IMG/VR virus record: IMGVR_UViG_3300028569_000072
Coordinates: 1-40,440 of that record
DNA from: a virus
Strand: one strand, 5' to 3'
Length of the DNA stretch: 40,440 nt
This document shows, piece by piece, positions 7,457 through 15,293 of the stretch (its first letter is position 1; every line of letters starts with the position of its first letter). A model generated the notes under the pieces. The model was not told the DNA's origin and searched no databases. It worked only from the letters and a program-made list of their open reading frames with translations. The position numbers and the translations under genes are program-made.

Positions 7457-7960
7457 CTAGAGCTTGAGAATAAAAGCAGCAACAGCTTTCAGGCGATCTC
7501 GCAGCTCGTGCTTTTCGCGGTCTGACAGCGTAGCGAGGTCGATTTTTCCGAGAGAGATAAGCAGTCTATTCAGATGCGCCTGATAGCCAGCCGCATCCCC
7601 TGCACTGCCCTTGCCGGCAGCGCCCTCTGGGTCTGGCAACAGGCCAGCCAATTGGTAAGCGTGCCTCAGCCCCCGCGCTGTTTCCAAGTCCAGCCGGCCG
7701 CTTCTTTCAGCCTCCGCCAAGCTCATCCAACGCCTCCTCGTGCGCTCATGCAGATCGGGCAAATGCTCCTCCAAAAAGGACTCCCATGCACGCTTGGCCA
7801 TGTGCGCCTTCCACTCGATTAGCTTCCCGCCTATCTGGCAGACCACGCGCAACCGTTGCGCCGAAAAAGCCGTCGCTTGGTTCCCGACTTGATTCGCTGC
7901 GGAAAGCAGCGCGAGCACCGATTGTACCTCCTTTTCGTTAGGCTGAAACTCTTTCTCCAT
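7457..7960 (-). CDS. Hypothetical protein with DUF3102-like segment, 167 aa
   Basis: A 167-residue helical protein. The segment IGGKLIEWKAHMAKRAWESF followed by LEEHLPDLHERTRRRWMSLA resembles DUF3102-type phage and plasmid proteins, in which a short helical domain precedes an HTH-like serTArryM segment. The ATG at 7960 is preferred to the TTG at 7984; both overlap the preceding gene (stop at 7938). The heptamer GCCTAAC at 7937-7943 serves as Ala-stop in the upstream frame and as part of Pro-Asn here. Function unknown; DNA binding is possible. Confidence 0.6.
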   Translation of the reverse strand: MEKEFQPNEKEVQSVLALLSAANQVGNQATAFSAQRLRVVCQIGGKLIEWKAHMAKRAWESFLEEHLPDLHERTRRRWMSLAEAERSGRLDLETARGLRHAYQLAGLLPDPEGAAGKGSAGDAAGYQAHLNRLLISLGKIDLATLSDREKHELRDRLKAVAAFILKL

Positions 7961-8510
7961 ACGCTTTTTTAAATGCCTCGCCAAAAGCCCATTCGTGCCT
8001 GGGCCCGCGCGAGCTTTTCCCTGTGCGATTCTCCTTATAGCTTTGCACCGCCTTCTGGCTCTTCATGCCAGCGGCCGGTTTCCCGCCAAGGAACAGATCC
8101 TTGATGTGCACACAGTACCGGCTCGCAGTGGCCTTGGTCACACCCTCGCGTTTCGCCATCTCGGTTTCCGAGATCCCGAGTTGCACGCCCAGTTCCAGCA
8201 CGAAATCCATGCACCGCGCCATCAGCCGTGGATTCGGAGCCTCCATGATCTCCGCCACCACCAAGCCCATCAGCTCGCGTCCCTCGATGCGCCTCACCTC
8301 CACGGCCGCTCCCAACCGACCCTCGTCCAACAGACGCCGCGTCACCGTCGTCACCACACGTCCCAGCCTCCGCTCAGTCGCCCCATCGACCCGCCCACCG
8401 CAATACTCCGCCACCAGCTCGCGGATGTGATCCTCCAGCGAATCACAGCCCTCGGCTGGATCGGCTGTGTAGGATGCTTCGGAATATTCGGCGGCGTCGC
8501 GATGCAGCAT
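7938..8510 (-). CDS. Putative DNA-binding protein with HTH, 190 aa
   Basis: A 190-residue acidic-then-basic protein. The first 120 residues are helical (LEDHIRELVAEYCGGRVDGA and ERRLGRVVTTVTRRLLDEGR). Residues about 118-140 form a helix-turn-helix, GISETEMAKREGVTKATASR, with a basic tail rich in Lys and Arg. It lies directly downstream of the replication-initiator-like gene and may load or regulate replication proteins, or regulate transcription. No ATPase motif is present, so it is not a DnaC-type helicase loader. Confidence 0.6.
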   Translation of the reverse strand: MLHRDAAEYSEASYTADPAEGCDSLEDHIRELVAEYCGGRVDGATERRLGRVVTTVTRRLLDEGRLGAAVEVRRIEGRELMGLVVAEIMEAPNPRLMARCMDFVLELGVQLGISETEMAKREGVTKATASRYCVHIKDLFLGGKPAAGMKSQKAVQSYKENRTGKSSRGPRHEWAFGEAFKKAYGERVSA

Positions 8511-8552
8511 TGAGGTCCAGAGCTAAAGCGCTCGTAACCCGTCTTACCAAAA

Positions 8553-9587
8553 TTAGCCGCTAGGTGCCTGATTGCCAAGCATTTCACGCACCACCGCCCA
8601 GACCCAGCCAGCCGGTTGCTTCGCCACAAAGCCACTCTCCAGCCTGCGCCCCTTATGAGCGCCAGCCGCCTCCGCCAGAGCCAAAGGGTGCTTCGCCGCC
8701 GTCTCGCGCCAAAACACACGACCCTTCAAAAACTGCGCCTCCTGCACCTTCCCCGCATGTTTCACCTCCTCACGCAGCACTCGCAGCGCATGCGTTGCCT
8801 CCGCTGACAGGCCATGCGTCATCCGCGCAAACTCAGCATCCAGCCTCTCCACATCCGCGCGCGCAACGCTCCCTGGACCCACCCGTACCGCCTCAGGCTC
8901 AATCGTTGCCACCCGCGACACACTTGGTGGTGGTGGCCGCGACACACTGCGGATCTGCTCAGCCAAGCCAGCCAGATACACACGGTAATCAGCCTCAGGC
9001 ATCCGGTCCAACTCAGCCTCCGTCAATACCGCCCCGCCGCTCACCACCGGCTCACGCTCAGGCCCAGACCCGGACCCAGGCGCTCCCTGCACCTGTTCCA
9101 TCATCGCCTCAAACGCCGCCGCCGGCGTCTCCACCTCCTCGCTAGCAAAGAATTCCGGCATCCGCATCTGGCCATCCGCATCCGCCTCCCCACCAGCCCG
9201 CCGCCGCTGAATCTCCACCAGCCTGGCCAGCGCCGCCGCCCTGCTAGCGTCCTCCACACCCTCCGCCCCTCGTCCCTCCGCAGCAGCCCCGCGCGTGGCC
9301 GTGCACACTTGGTAAAGATTCTCCTCCCCAAACTTCGCCGTCATCAGGTAGCGCCGCTTCACCGCCCCGCGCAGCGCGCGCGAGACCGTGCTCTTGTGGT
9401 AGCCCGTTACCGCCACCACATCCCCCAGGTTCGGGATGCACGCCCAGCTTCGCCTCTCCCCGTAGCTCAGCCTAACAATTAGTGATAAAATAGCCCGCAT
9501 CGCCTTCGGACAGTCCCACTCCAGAGCCAGACGCCGCTCCGCCGTCTCCGCCAGCGCCCCGTAAGCCTCCGCCGTCATGCCAGCCAT
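8553..9587 (-). CDS. Replication initiator-like protein (phage O type), 344 aa
   Basis: A 344-residue protein with an N-terminal winged-helix domain: PKAMRAILSLIVRLSYGERR, then the HTH DVVAVTGYHKSTVSRALRGA and the wing RRYLMTAKFGEENLYQV. This resembles the N-terminal DNA-binding region of phage O-type replication proteins. The middle, residues 110-240, is a low-complexity linker rich in Ala, Glu and Pro. The C-terminal 100 residues are helical and end in QPAGWVWAVVREMLGNQ, like primosomal proteins that recruit a helicase. The origin could lie inside the linker as in lambda, but no clear iterons were found. It overlaps the gene upstream by 13 bp. Confidence 0.65.
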   Translation of the reverse strand: MAGMTAEAYGALAETAERRLALEWDCPKAMRAILSLIVRLSYGERRSWACIPNLGDVVAVTGYHKSTVSRALRGAVKRRYLMTAKFGEENLYQVCTATRGAAAEGRGAEGVEDASRAAALARLVEIQRRRAGGEADADGQMRMPEFFASEEVETPAAAFEAMMEQVQGAPGSGSGPEREPVVSGGAVLTEAELDRMPEADYRVYLAGLAEQIRSVSRPPPPSVSRVATIEPEAVRVGPGSVARADVERLDAEFARMTHGLSAEATHALRVLREEVKHAGKVQEAQFLKGRVFWRETAAKHPLALAEAAGAHKGRRLESGFVAKQPAGWVWAVVREMLGNQAPSG

Positions 9588-10042
9588 TTCGGCAGCTCCC
9601 CCTTGCGAATGCGGCGCCTATCCTCCAACTCAGCGCGCTTGTTGCCGAACTCACCCTTCAGTCTGCTGATCGCCTTCGCCAAAGGCACCTGGCCATCCAC
9701 CGTCTCCATCTCACTCCCAGGGAAAAATGCCTCCCATGCCTCCGCCGCTTTCAGCAAGGCCTCCAGCGCCGCCGTCTTCCCGAACTTCGGACACCGGTTC
9801 CGGACATGATCTCGATAAGCGAAAGGCACCATGCTCAAAATCTTCGCTACCACCTTCTGGCCAAAAATCCAGCGTCGCACATCCACCCGCTTCCCCACCA
9901 CCCTCATCGTCTGCTCGCGACGCGCCTGCCCGCTCACTCGCGCCAGCCGCACCTCATAGCCAAAAGCCACGTCCCGCGCCGCCGCCGCGGCCCGCCTGTC
10001 CGATTTAGACCTGCCCTTCATCCCGCGGCCCCTTTCCATCAT
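9575..10042 (-). CDS. Hypothetical basic protein, 155 aa
   Basis: A 155-residue, very basic protein (many Arg and Lys at both ends) with an amphipathic centre (KTAALEALLKAAEAWEAFF). It has no known domain. The start at 10042 has two consecutive ATG codons; a third at 10021 is also possible. It overlaps both neighbours and directly precedes the replication protein. Binding to nucleic acid is suggested only by composition. Confidence 0.55.
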   Translation of the reverse strand: MMERGRGMKGRSKSDRRAAAAARDVAFGYEVRLARVSGQARREQTMRVVGKRVDVRRWIFGQKVVAKILSMVPFAYRDHVRNRCPKFGKTAALEALLKAAEAWEAFFPGSEMETVDGQVPLAKAISRLKGEFGNKRAELEDRRRIRKGELPKWLA

Positions 10043-10232
10043 AGTCCCGTTGCGTCAGAGGCTTATGCCTAACAAAACGTTTAAAACGCTTCGTGGTCAG
10101 GGCCTTCCGGAAGCACGCGCTCAGCGTCCCCTTAAATCGCTTCGTCACCACCTCCACGCCGGCTCCACCCGTGTTCCGCTCAAACGTGATGTCATAGCCC
10201 ACCGTCCCTTGTTGGATCTCAAGCTTCGTCAC
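10005..10232 (-). CDS. Hypothetical basic protein, 75 aa
   Basis: A 75-residue basic protein of unknown function (VTKLEIQQGTVGYDITFERN at the start, KRFKGTLSACFRKALTTKRF in the middle). The GTG at 10232 is chosen because GGAGG stands 8 nt before it, one of the few textbook Shine-Dalgarno sites in the window. The gene overlaps the end of the membrane-protein gene upstream and the start of the next gene, as expected in this compact operon. Confidence 0.5.
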   Translation of the reverse strand: MTKLEIQQGTVGYDITFERNTGGAGVEVVTKRFKGTLSACFRKALTTKRFKRFVRHKPLTQRDYDGKGPRDEGQV

Positions 10233-10497
10233 TGCCGTCACCTCCCAGAGTCTTGAATTCATCCGCGCACAACCAGTCCGTCTCATGCACAGGGTGGCCG
10301 TCTCCACGCTCCAACCGCAGCCGCAAAAACTCCCGCCCATCCGTCATGCGCTTCGCAAACTCGATGCGCCAATACCGCGCGTGAAACCTCGGCGCCCACC
10401 AGCGCCAGAAACAAAAAATCCCGACACCCGCCCCCACCGCCATCAGGAACAGGCATAAGACCGACCCGCAGAAAAACGTAAAAATAGACTCACTCAT
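10219..10497 (-). CDS. Small membrane protein, 92 aa
   Basis: A 92-residue protein with one N-terminal membrane segment (residues about 5-33, IFTFFCGSVLCLFLMAVGAG continuing to FCFW) followed by a basic cytoplasmic part (WRWWAPRFHARYWRIEFAKR). The tail is acidic. The orientation predicted by positive charge places the C-terminus inside. Function unknown. It overlaps the genes on both sides. Confidence 0.55.
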   Translation of the reverse strand: MSESIFTFFCGSVLCLFLMAVGAGVGIFCFWRWWAPRFHARYWRIEFAKRMTDGREFLRLRLERGDGHPVHETDWLCADEFKTLGGDGSDEA

Positions 10498-10888
10498 TCT
10501 TGTGCTCCTCCTCCTCCCCGCCCGCCCAGTCCGGGCGCGGCAGCGAATTCACAAACTCCACCAGGCTCTCCCGATCGATCAGCACGATCCCCGTGCTAGC
10601 CCCCTTCTTCCGCAGCGTCCGCACGTTCACCTTGCTGCCAGCCTGTTTCAGCAAATCCACCAGTGTCGATCTCGGCAGCCCCGTCACCGGGCACGCCTGG
10701 CCCTCCTTCGGCAGCCGGATAAATTCCGGCCGCATATCCTCCGGAGGCACCACCAACACCGTCGCGCCCGGAAACTTCCCCTCCAGCACCCGCAGCGCCG
10801 AAGTCGGCACCTCGATCACCGCCACGCCCGATCGCGCCCGCTCACGCGCCGGCAAAACAGCCTCGGTAAGTGACGGCAGTGCGGACAT
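10490..10888 (-). CDS. Hypothetical protein, possible excisionase-type fold, 132 aa
   Basis: A 132-residue protein. Residues about 66-118 (CPVTGLPRSTLVDLLKQAGS then KVNVRTLRKKGASTGIVLID) have the layout of a MerR/excisionase-like winged helix, with the sequence GLPRSTLVDLL as a likely recognition helix. The C-terminus is acidic (GGEEEEHKNE). In this operon it could be a transcription regulator or recombination directionality factor; there is no direct evidence. GTCTAAC touches the ATG with one base between, and also contains the stop codon of the preceding gene. Confidence 0.5.
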   Translation of the reverse strand: MSALPSLTEAVLPARERARSGVAVIEVPTSALRVLEGKFPGATVLVVPPEDMRPEFIRLPKEGQACPVTGLPRSTLVDLLKQAGSKVNVRTLRKKGASTGIVLIDRESLVEFVNSLPRPDWAGGEEEEHKNE

Positions 10889-10890
10889 GG

Positions 10891-11184
10891 TTAGACCTCA
10901 ATGTGCCGGCCAATGATATCACTAGCAGACACCCTTTTTCTATGCCGCTTCCAGTTCGGTGCCTTCCCACCTTTATACCCCTTGGTCGGTATGGACATGT
11001 GCAGCAGCGCGAAAGGGCCACCACAGTGGCCATCCACGCGCATGATGCGCGGACGGCCGTTGTGACGCACCGGCCCGACCTCCCAAACAGATCCCACGGG
11101 GAAGATTTTGATCAGCTCGTTAATCAACGCTTGGTTAGTCTGGAAAAACCGGACCTGTAGAGCTTCTAGCCTCTTCGTTTTCAT
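10891..11184 (-). CDS. Hypothetical basic protein, 97 aa
   Basis: A 97-residue basic protein of unknown function. The centre is beta-rich (VGSVWEVGPVRHNGRPRIMR), like a small barrel, and the C-terminus is Lys/Arg-rich (GYKGGKAPNWKRHRKRV). It resembles in layout the 126-aa protein at 12996 (PVGTAVRVYEVLG and later a VVWVEG strand), and the two may share a fold. Its TAA stop lies within GTCTAAC just before the next ATG. Confidence 0.5.
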   Translation of the reverse strand: MKTKRLEALQVRFFQTNQALINELIKIFPVGSVWEVGPVRHNGRPRIMRVDGHCGGPFALLHMSIPTKGYKGGKAPNWKRHRKRVSASDIIGRHIEV

Positions 11185-11207
11185 GGCTACGAGTTATCCG
11201 CCGAAAA

Positions 11208-11633
11208 TCAGTCAGCCAAGCTCTCCTCAGAGTTGTCCCATGAGTCCGTCTCCGGATGATCCGGGTGTCCAGGGTGCACCTGCTTTCCAGCCAGCATCAG
11301 CGGCCCCATGCCTCTTAGCTTGGCCAGAGTATCCTGCGCCTTCTGGAGTTCGGCGGCCACTTGTTCGCTTTCATTGGCGCGCCTCTTCAAGCGCTCGATT
11401 TCATACTCGCCCTGCTTGATCAGTTCGAGCCGCTCGATGTCTGCCAAAATGCGCCGCTTGTGCGACTCAGCCGCTGCCTCCGCTTCGGCCTGCAGCTCCA
11501 CCAGCGCCTCGCCAGGGTGCTCCCCTGGCGACAGCACAGCCTCCAAGTGCAGGTCAAACCGAAAATTCGCAAACTGTTCAAACGGGTGATTAAACCCCCG
11601 GCCAGCCGTCACATGTATCTTTTGGATTTGCAT
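11208..11633 (-). CDS. Hypothetical coiled-coil protein, 141 aa
   Basis: A 141-residue protein. The first 45 residues are beta-like (MQIQKIHVTAGRGFNHPFEQ, RFDLHLEAVL), followed by a long charged coiled coil to residue 110 (ALVELQAEAEAAAESHKRRI). The N-terminal part looks like a small conserved phage domain with a helical tail. The ATG at 11633 is used rather than the upstream TTG. GTTAGGC lies 12 nt before the start. Confidence 0.5.
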   Translation of the reverse strand: MQIQKIHVTAGRGFNHPFEQFANFRFDLHLEAVLSPGEHPGEALVELQAEAEAAAESHKRRILADIERLELIKQGEYEIERLKRRANESEQVAAELQKAQDTLAKLRGMGPLMLAGKQVHPGHPDHPETDSWDNSEESLAD

Positions 11634-11671
11634 AATCAATAATAGTTAGGCCGTCTCTCCGGCTGTCACGC

Positions 11672-12052
11672 CTAGCATCCGGCGTTCGATTCCTGAGGTG
11701 GGCATTTACTAGGGTCCGCCTTGCCAGGATTCCATCCAGACCCATCTTTTCGCTTTTGCGCGAGACGCAGCGAAAGCTGCACCCCGACAAAATTTGTTAC
11801 CCGCAGCGGAAACGGATTTCCGCCAGTGACCATAGCCAGCGCTTCGCTGCAGGTCGCAAGGCCGCACTGCGCCACATGTTGAGCCATGTCGAAGAGCTGA
11901 TCGGAAGTGCAGCGCGAACGATCCAGAAAGTAGCACTCATGCACCATTCCCTTGAATTTCACGGGTAGCTTGAGGGCATTCGCCAAAGGCACTTCCCGGC
12001 TCGGGAAAATCTTCACCAGAGCGCTATCCGTGTAGAGAATTCCGGTAGTCAT
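11672..12052 (-). CDS. Hypothetical protein, 126 aa
   Basis: A 126-residue protein with five cysteines, two of them in CTSDQLFDMAQHVAQCGLAT. No metal-binding pair or known domain is recognised. The tail (ADPSKCPPQESNAGC) is probably disordered. It lies 2 bp from the preceding gene and is part of the early operon. Confidence 0.45.
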   Translation of the reverse strand: MTTGILYTDSALVKIFPSREVPLANALKLPVKFKGMVHECYFLDRSRCTSDQLFDMAQHVAQCGLATCSEALAMVTGGNPFPLRVTNFVGVQLSLRLAQKRKDGSGWNPGKADPSKCPPQESNAGC

Positions 12053-12054
12053 AA

Positions 12055-12234
12055 CTATCGTTTTAACTTCCTTTCCAACTCCTTTGTCAGGGCGTCGCGA
12101 ACCAAATCCGTCTTTATGGGCAGAGCCGTAAACTTAGCCAACTTGACTCCATATCTCAGGCCTCCCGTGCAGACCTCGCCGGCGGTTGATCCTCTCAAGT
12201 CGGGTGGATCGACATAATGAAAAGCTTCAAACAT
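12055..12234 (-). CDS. Hypothetical protein, 59 aa
   Basis: A 59-residue basic protein without a recognisable domain (ends LVRDALTKELERKLKR). The ATG at 12234 overlaps the upstream stop as TGATG and is preceded by an AAGGGGGG run, a good Shine-Dalgarno. That arrangement is the main evidence that it is translated. Confidence 0.45.
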   Translation of the reverse strand: MFEAFHYVDPPDLRGSTAGEVCTGGLRYGVKLAKFTALPIKTDLVRDALTKELERKLKR

Positions 12235-12539
12235 CACGCGCCCCCCTTTCCATTCTTGCCAGCCAGGCCGCGCACACGCTGGTCGTGCTGCGTCAGAGCC
12301 AGAGTCGCGTGCTCCACGCCAAGCTGATACGCCGCGCGCTCGCGATCCTCAATCTTCGGCGGCTCCTTTGCCCGCGCCAGGCACGCCTGCCAGCCCCGAT
12401 CATACGCGGCCTTTTCAGCCTGCGGCCAAAGCCTTTGAGACTCGCGCAGTGCCAGAATTATGCGTCTTATTGCCATCGCCTGCAGCACGATGACCGCGCC
12501 AAAAATCGCGTTCACTATCAATATTAGGTAATCACTCAT
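12234..12539 (-). CDS. Small membrane-anchored protein, 101 aa
   Basis: A 101-residue protein with one N-terminal membrane segment (MSDYLILIVNAIFGAVIVLQ) and a long basic helical cytoplasmic part containing ESQRLWPQAEKAAYDRGWQA. It could be an early membrane effector such as a superinfection-exclusion protein, but there is no sequence evidence for that beyond topology. GTCTAAC sits one base before the ATG. Confidence 0.5.
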   Translation of the reverse strand: MSDYLILIVNAIFGAVIVLQAMAIRRIILALRESQRLWPQAEKAAYDRGWQACLARAKEPPKIEDRERAAYQLGVEHATLALTQHDQRVRGLAGKNGKGGA

Positions 12540-12999
12540 TGTTAGACTCCGGTTCGCGCGGCATGGCGCGCACTTTATCCGCGCAGCCCATCGCCTCCGC
12601 GCGGTCGCCAAAGCCGGCGTGCATTTGCCCCCGGTGGTCGCAGAATGCCCAGGTCTGGCGATTCACCTGGAAGGGCTGATACGGCTCAAGTCCCTCCGGG
12701 CCGCCAAACGGCGCCTGCGCCAGCCAGCCCAGATTTCCAGCGCCCGCCCCCTCGCACGCCTCCGCGGTGTCGATCAGGATCAGCAGCTCCCGAGACTGAA
12801 TCATCATCAGCTCCGGGTCAGCTTTGCGCGCCTGCTCCTTCAGCTCACGCAGCCGCTCAGCGGGAAGAGGCACGCACGCGCTGCATAGGTCATCCTCCAC
12901 CCAGGTGCATAGCTGGCGGTCGAATAGCAGGCAGCGCCGGCAGTCGTCCTCGCAGCAGCCGCACACTCGGCACACTCTCTGTGTCTCTGGCTGCGTCAT
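12532..12999 (-). CDS. Cysteine-rich zinc-binding protein, 155 aa
   Basis: A 155-residue protein. The N-terminal 45 residues carry CRVCGCCEDDCRRC, then a further C and CSAC, an arrangement expected to bind one or two zinc ions. The rest (residues 50-155) is helical and ends acidic. The ATG at 12999 overlaps the upstream stop by 4 bp. Small zinc-finger proteins of this kind are common in early operons; function unknown. Confidence 0.55.
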   Translation of the reverse strand: MTQPETQRVCRVCGCCEDDCRRCLLFDRQLCTWVEDDLCSACVPLPAERLRELKEQARKADPELMMIQSRELLILIDTAEACEGAGAGNLGWLAQAPFGGPEGLEPYQPFQVNRQTWAFCDHRGQMHAGFGDRAEAMGCADKVRAMPREPESNNE

Positions 13000-13376
13000 G
13001 CGCCCTCCTTTCCAGTGACCGCGGCGGCCACGGCCGAAGCCAGTTCGAAAACACCTCGACTCACGCCACGCTCCGGCGCAAAAAACCTTTCCGAGGGCAC
13101 GGCGGCACGACCAGGCAGCGGCCGCACATGCGTCAGAGCGTAGCAGCCGGGTTTCCCCTCCACCCACACGACCGCGCTGTGATCACCTATCACCCCGGCC
13201 TGGGACCGGGTCACGCTTTCCCAAGCGCGATCCTCTTCCCCAAGGACCTCATACACCCGCACCGCCGTGCCGACTGGGAAATGGCGGTTCCACTCCGCCG
13301 CGGACTGCTGAGCTTGGTTCAGCGCTTCGCCAAGGTTCAGCGGCGGCCCATGGTGCCGTTTACGCCAGAAGGCCAT
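12996..13376 (-). CDS. Hypothetical protein, 126 aa
   Basis: A 126-residue protein with a basic N-terminus (MAFWRKRHHGPP) and a beta-rich centre (HFPVGTAVRVYEVLGEEDRA). The beta-rich part, PVGTAVRVYEV and VVWVEGKPGCYAL, recalls the protein at 10891. No catalytic motif is seen. It overlaps the preceding gene by 17 bp. Confidence 0.45.
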   Translation of the reverse strand: MAFWRKRHHGPPLNLGEALNQAQQSAAEWNRHFPVGTAVRVYEVLGEEDRAWESVTRSQAGVIGDHSAVVWVEGKPGCYALTHVRPLPGRAAVPSERFFAPERGVSRGVFELASAVAAAVTGKEGA

Positions 13377-14070
13377 CGTCCGCGCCCTCCTCTCCAGTCT
13401 TGGCTTTGCGGGTTTCCCTCAGCGAAATCTGAATGTCGCCAATGGGTTCACCACCCTCAGCAACCCACGCCGCCGCCATGTTGGAAACGATGATGGACAG
13501 TACGCGCAGCACGAGTTCCCTAAAAGGGATTCCATCGGGCTTGCTGTTCACGCACAAACTCGCGAGCGTAATACTCATCGCGGCATTCACGCCCCCCGCC
13601 ACCAATCCATCATCGTGAGCGGACAGCGCCACTTCTTTCAGCCGGTTCACCAGCGGAATGATTTTTTCCCGGGTCAGCGCTTCAACCTCCTCTTCGCTAG
13701 TCGGCTTGACGCGCTTGACCGGGTCCGCCTTTCTTGTGCGTTGCTCTCCGTTTTCAGGCACGACTTGCTCGAGCACAAAGCCGACATCGTCGCCGGTCAC
13801 CTGTTTCCAGGCTCGCGCCAACTCCCCGCAGTAAGCGTGCACCAACGGCACCGATATCTGGGCAAACTCCCCACGGCCCGCATAGAGCGTCCTAATCTGC
13901 TGCTCCGTCAAGATACGCAACAGCGCTAGCTGCACATCATCATCATCAGCCTCTTGTCGGCTGATAAACTCATGCATCATATCGGACTTGATCTTGAGCG
14001 CCAACGGTTCGCCGACTTCCCCCCAGCGCGCCTGCGCTTCCGCGTAGCAAGAATCAGTCGCGTCAGACAT
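13360..14070 (-). CDS. Hypothetical helical protein, 236 aa
   Basis: A 236-residue mostly helical protein of unknown function. The middle is strongly charged (RTRKADPVKRVKPTSEEEVE). Residues 155-205 are hydrophobic but interrupted by charges (AAMSITLASLCVNSKPDGIP, LVLRVLSIIVSNMAAAW), so a soluble helical bundle is more likely than a membrane protein. It overlaps both neighbours. No homologous family is recognised. Confidence 0.5.
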   Translation of the reverse strand: MSDATDSCYAEAQARWGEVGEPLALKIKSDMMHEFISRQEADDDDVQLALLRILTEQQIRTLYAGRGEFAQISVPLVHAYCGELARAWKQVTGDDVGFVLEQVVPENGEQRTRKADPVKRVKPTSEEEVEALTREKIIPLVNRLKEVALSAHDDGLVAGGVNAAMSITLASLCVNSKPDGIPFRELVLRVLSIIVSNMAAAWVAEGGEPIGDIQISLRETRKAKTGEEGADDGLLA

Positions 14071-14356
14071 GCTGCTGGCCCCCCTTCCTCTTGGGCAGCT
14101 TCGCCGCCAGGTCTTCGCTTTGGCCTAACAAAGAAGTCAACCGTTGACGCGCGGCCTCAACGCCCCGCCCGGCGCCGCAAGTGCTGCCGCTGTGAAGATA
14201 CACCTCGCAGGTGTCGAGACCATGATTGACCGCCACAACCAGCGCCGTGACCGGCGTGCCGCTCTCGCGCAGTTGCTTCATCCGCAGTTGCAACCAACGC
14301 ACCACTTCCGCCTCGGAGATCAATTCCAAAAAATTTTCCTCTTTTTCAGTCATCAC
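14063..14356 (-). CDS. Hypothetical protein, 97 aa
   Basis: A 97-residue protein starting with two consecutive ATG codons (14356 or 14353). Its sequence begins with an acidic helix (EKEENFLELISEAEVVRWLQ) and has a beta segment ALVVAVNHGLDTCEVYL. Not recognised. It overlaps genes on both sides, in keeping with a coupled operon. Confidence 0.45.
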   Translation of the reverse strand: MMTEKEENFLELISEAEVVRWLQLRMKQLRESGTPVTALVVAVNHGLDTCEVYLHSGSTCGAGRGVEAARQRLTSLLGQSEDLAAKLPKRKGGQQHV

Positions 14357-14814
14357 TTCCGGCCCCCTTTCCCCTTTGGGGTTTCCGGCGCGGCGGGTTC
14401 GGCAATGGCAGCCGGCAGGTCAAAGATGATCCCGTCATCCGGCTTTGCGTCCTGAATCTCGAGATCCACATGATCCGGCGTGTCTGGAAAAATCTCCGTC
14501 AGCTTGCCTTGGTGCGGCGCCATCACTTGAAACGAGCGGCTCGTCGCATTCGCCCGAGTCAGCCTCAGATGGCCGGTGGCAAAAATGCGCAACCGCCCCA
14601 TGTTGGTCGGTCGCTGAATCTCCAGCGTCATGCGTTTGCCCTCCGCAAAGCCTGCCCGGGCCGCCGTCTCAGGGCAGATCGAAAAAATGAGCGTCGAAGC
14701 GGATACTCCAGCGGCGAGCGAGCTGGGAGGAGGCCGTTTCACGCGGTAACCCAGGCCCGGCCGAACCTGCTTGCCAAACCTCTTGCGTTCGATTTTGATC
14801 GTCTCCCATTCCAT
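14353..14814 (-). CDS. Hypothetical protein, 153 aa
   Basis: A 153-residue protein, basic at the N-terminus (MEWETIKIERKRFGKQVRPG) and beta-rich in the middle (LRIFATGHLRLTRANATSRS, FQVMAPHQ). No family recognised. The leader upstream is A-rich (AACAAAAAGT) with no Shine-Dalgarno. It follows a 188-bp gap, so it may begin a sub-transcript of the early operon. Confidence 0.5.
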   Translation of the reverse strand: MEWETIKIERKRFGKQVRPGLGYRVKRPPPSSLAAGVSASTLIFSICPETAARAGFAEGKRMTLEIQRPTNMGRLRIFATGHLRLTRANATSRSFQVMAPHQGKLTEIFPDTPDHVDLEIQDAKPDDGIIFDLPAAIAEPAAPETPKGKGGRK

Positions 14815-15002
14815 ACTTTTTGTTACCGTCTAAGGTGTGTTTGCGGCCGGGACCTAGTGTTCTCGTGTTTCCTTTTTTGGTGTCGCCGCCGCCACGCCTG
14901 CGAAGTTCCCGGCTCCGGACGCGGCGGCGGCGGCTTGTCTCCCAGGCGCGCGAAATGCCGGTCCCCCAACCGAGAGAGACCCGCGCGCCCGAAAATCGTG
15001 GG
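14815..15002. other. Non-coding gap of 188 bp
   Basis: No convincing gene on either strand; a minus-strand reading frame here is Ala/Gly-rich and looks accidental. No -10/-35 pair was found that I would defend. The segment nearest 14814 is AC-rich, like the leader before 3844. Confidence 0.4.
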
Positions 15003-15191
15003 TCAACCAGCCGCGTTGACCAGTCCAGCGTGCGTGGAAAGCTCCGGCTTGTTCGCGGCGATCCAAGCCCGCACCGCGTCCAGGACGACCTGGTCCAGGC
15101 TCTTGCCGTCGGCGACCGCCTGGCTGGTCAGAAAATGCAGCTCATCCGGCTGGAGAGTGCGTGAAAGCTGAATGGGAAGGTTCGCTGTCAT
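15003..15191 (-). CDS. Small ribbon-helix-helix regulator, 62 aa
   Basis: A 62-residue protein with the layout of a ribbon-helix-helix (Arc/CopG) regulator: a beta strand (LPIQLSRTL), helix A (PDELHFLTSQAVADGK) and helix B (SLDQVVLDAVRAWIAANK). It is the first gene of the leftward early transcript and diverges from the XRE repressor, the position of Cro in lambdoid phages. Its C-terminal 33 residues match, without gaps, a segment of that divergent repressor (see there), with about a third of positions identical by eye. A role as Cro-like or anti-repressor protein is inferred. Confidence 0.6.
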   Translation of the reverse strand: MTANLPIQLSRTLQPDELHFLTSQAVADGKSLDQVVLDAVRAWIAANKPELSTHAGLVNAAG

Positions 15192-15293
15192 TTGTTCAAT
15201 GATTTAATTTTCGCCGCCATTGTCACTCATTGCGTCAGCGCGTCAATCAAAGAATTTGCACAATGACAAAATTCCAGCGACAAATCCCCCTCA
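15192..15293. promoter_or_regulatory. Divergent early/lysogenic control region
   Basis: A 102-bp AT-richer intergenic segment between two divergent regulators. It contains an imperfect dyad with arms GAATTT (15252-15257) and AAATTC (15269-15274), and several TGTCA/TGACA and GCGTCA elements. Neither promoter can be placed with confidence. By position it should hold the operators of the genetic switch. Confidence 0.5.

Noticed and set aside
8564-9145. Long plus-strand reading frame opposite the replication protein
   Set aside because: Pro/Ser-rich composition typical of the antisense of a GC-rich gene; the minus-strand protein has recognisable domains.
14854-15066. Minus-strand frame in the 188-bp gap
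   Set aside because: Ala/Gly/Arg-rich, overlaps the ribbon-helix-helix gene and lacks a plausible start.
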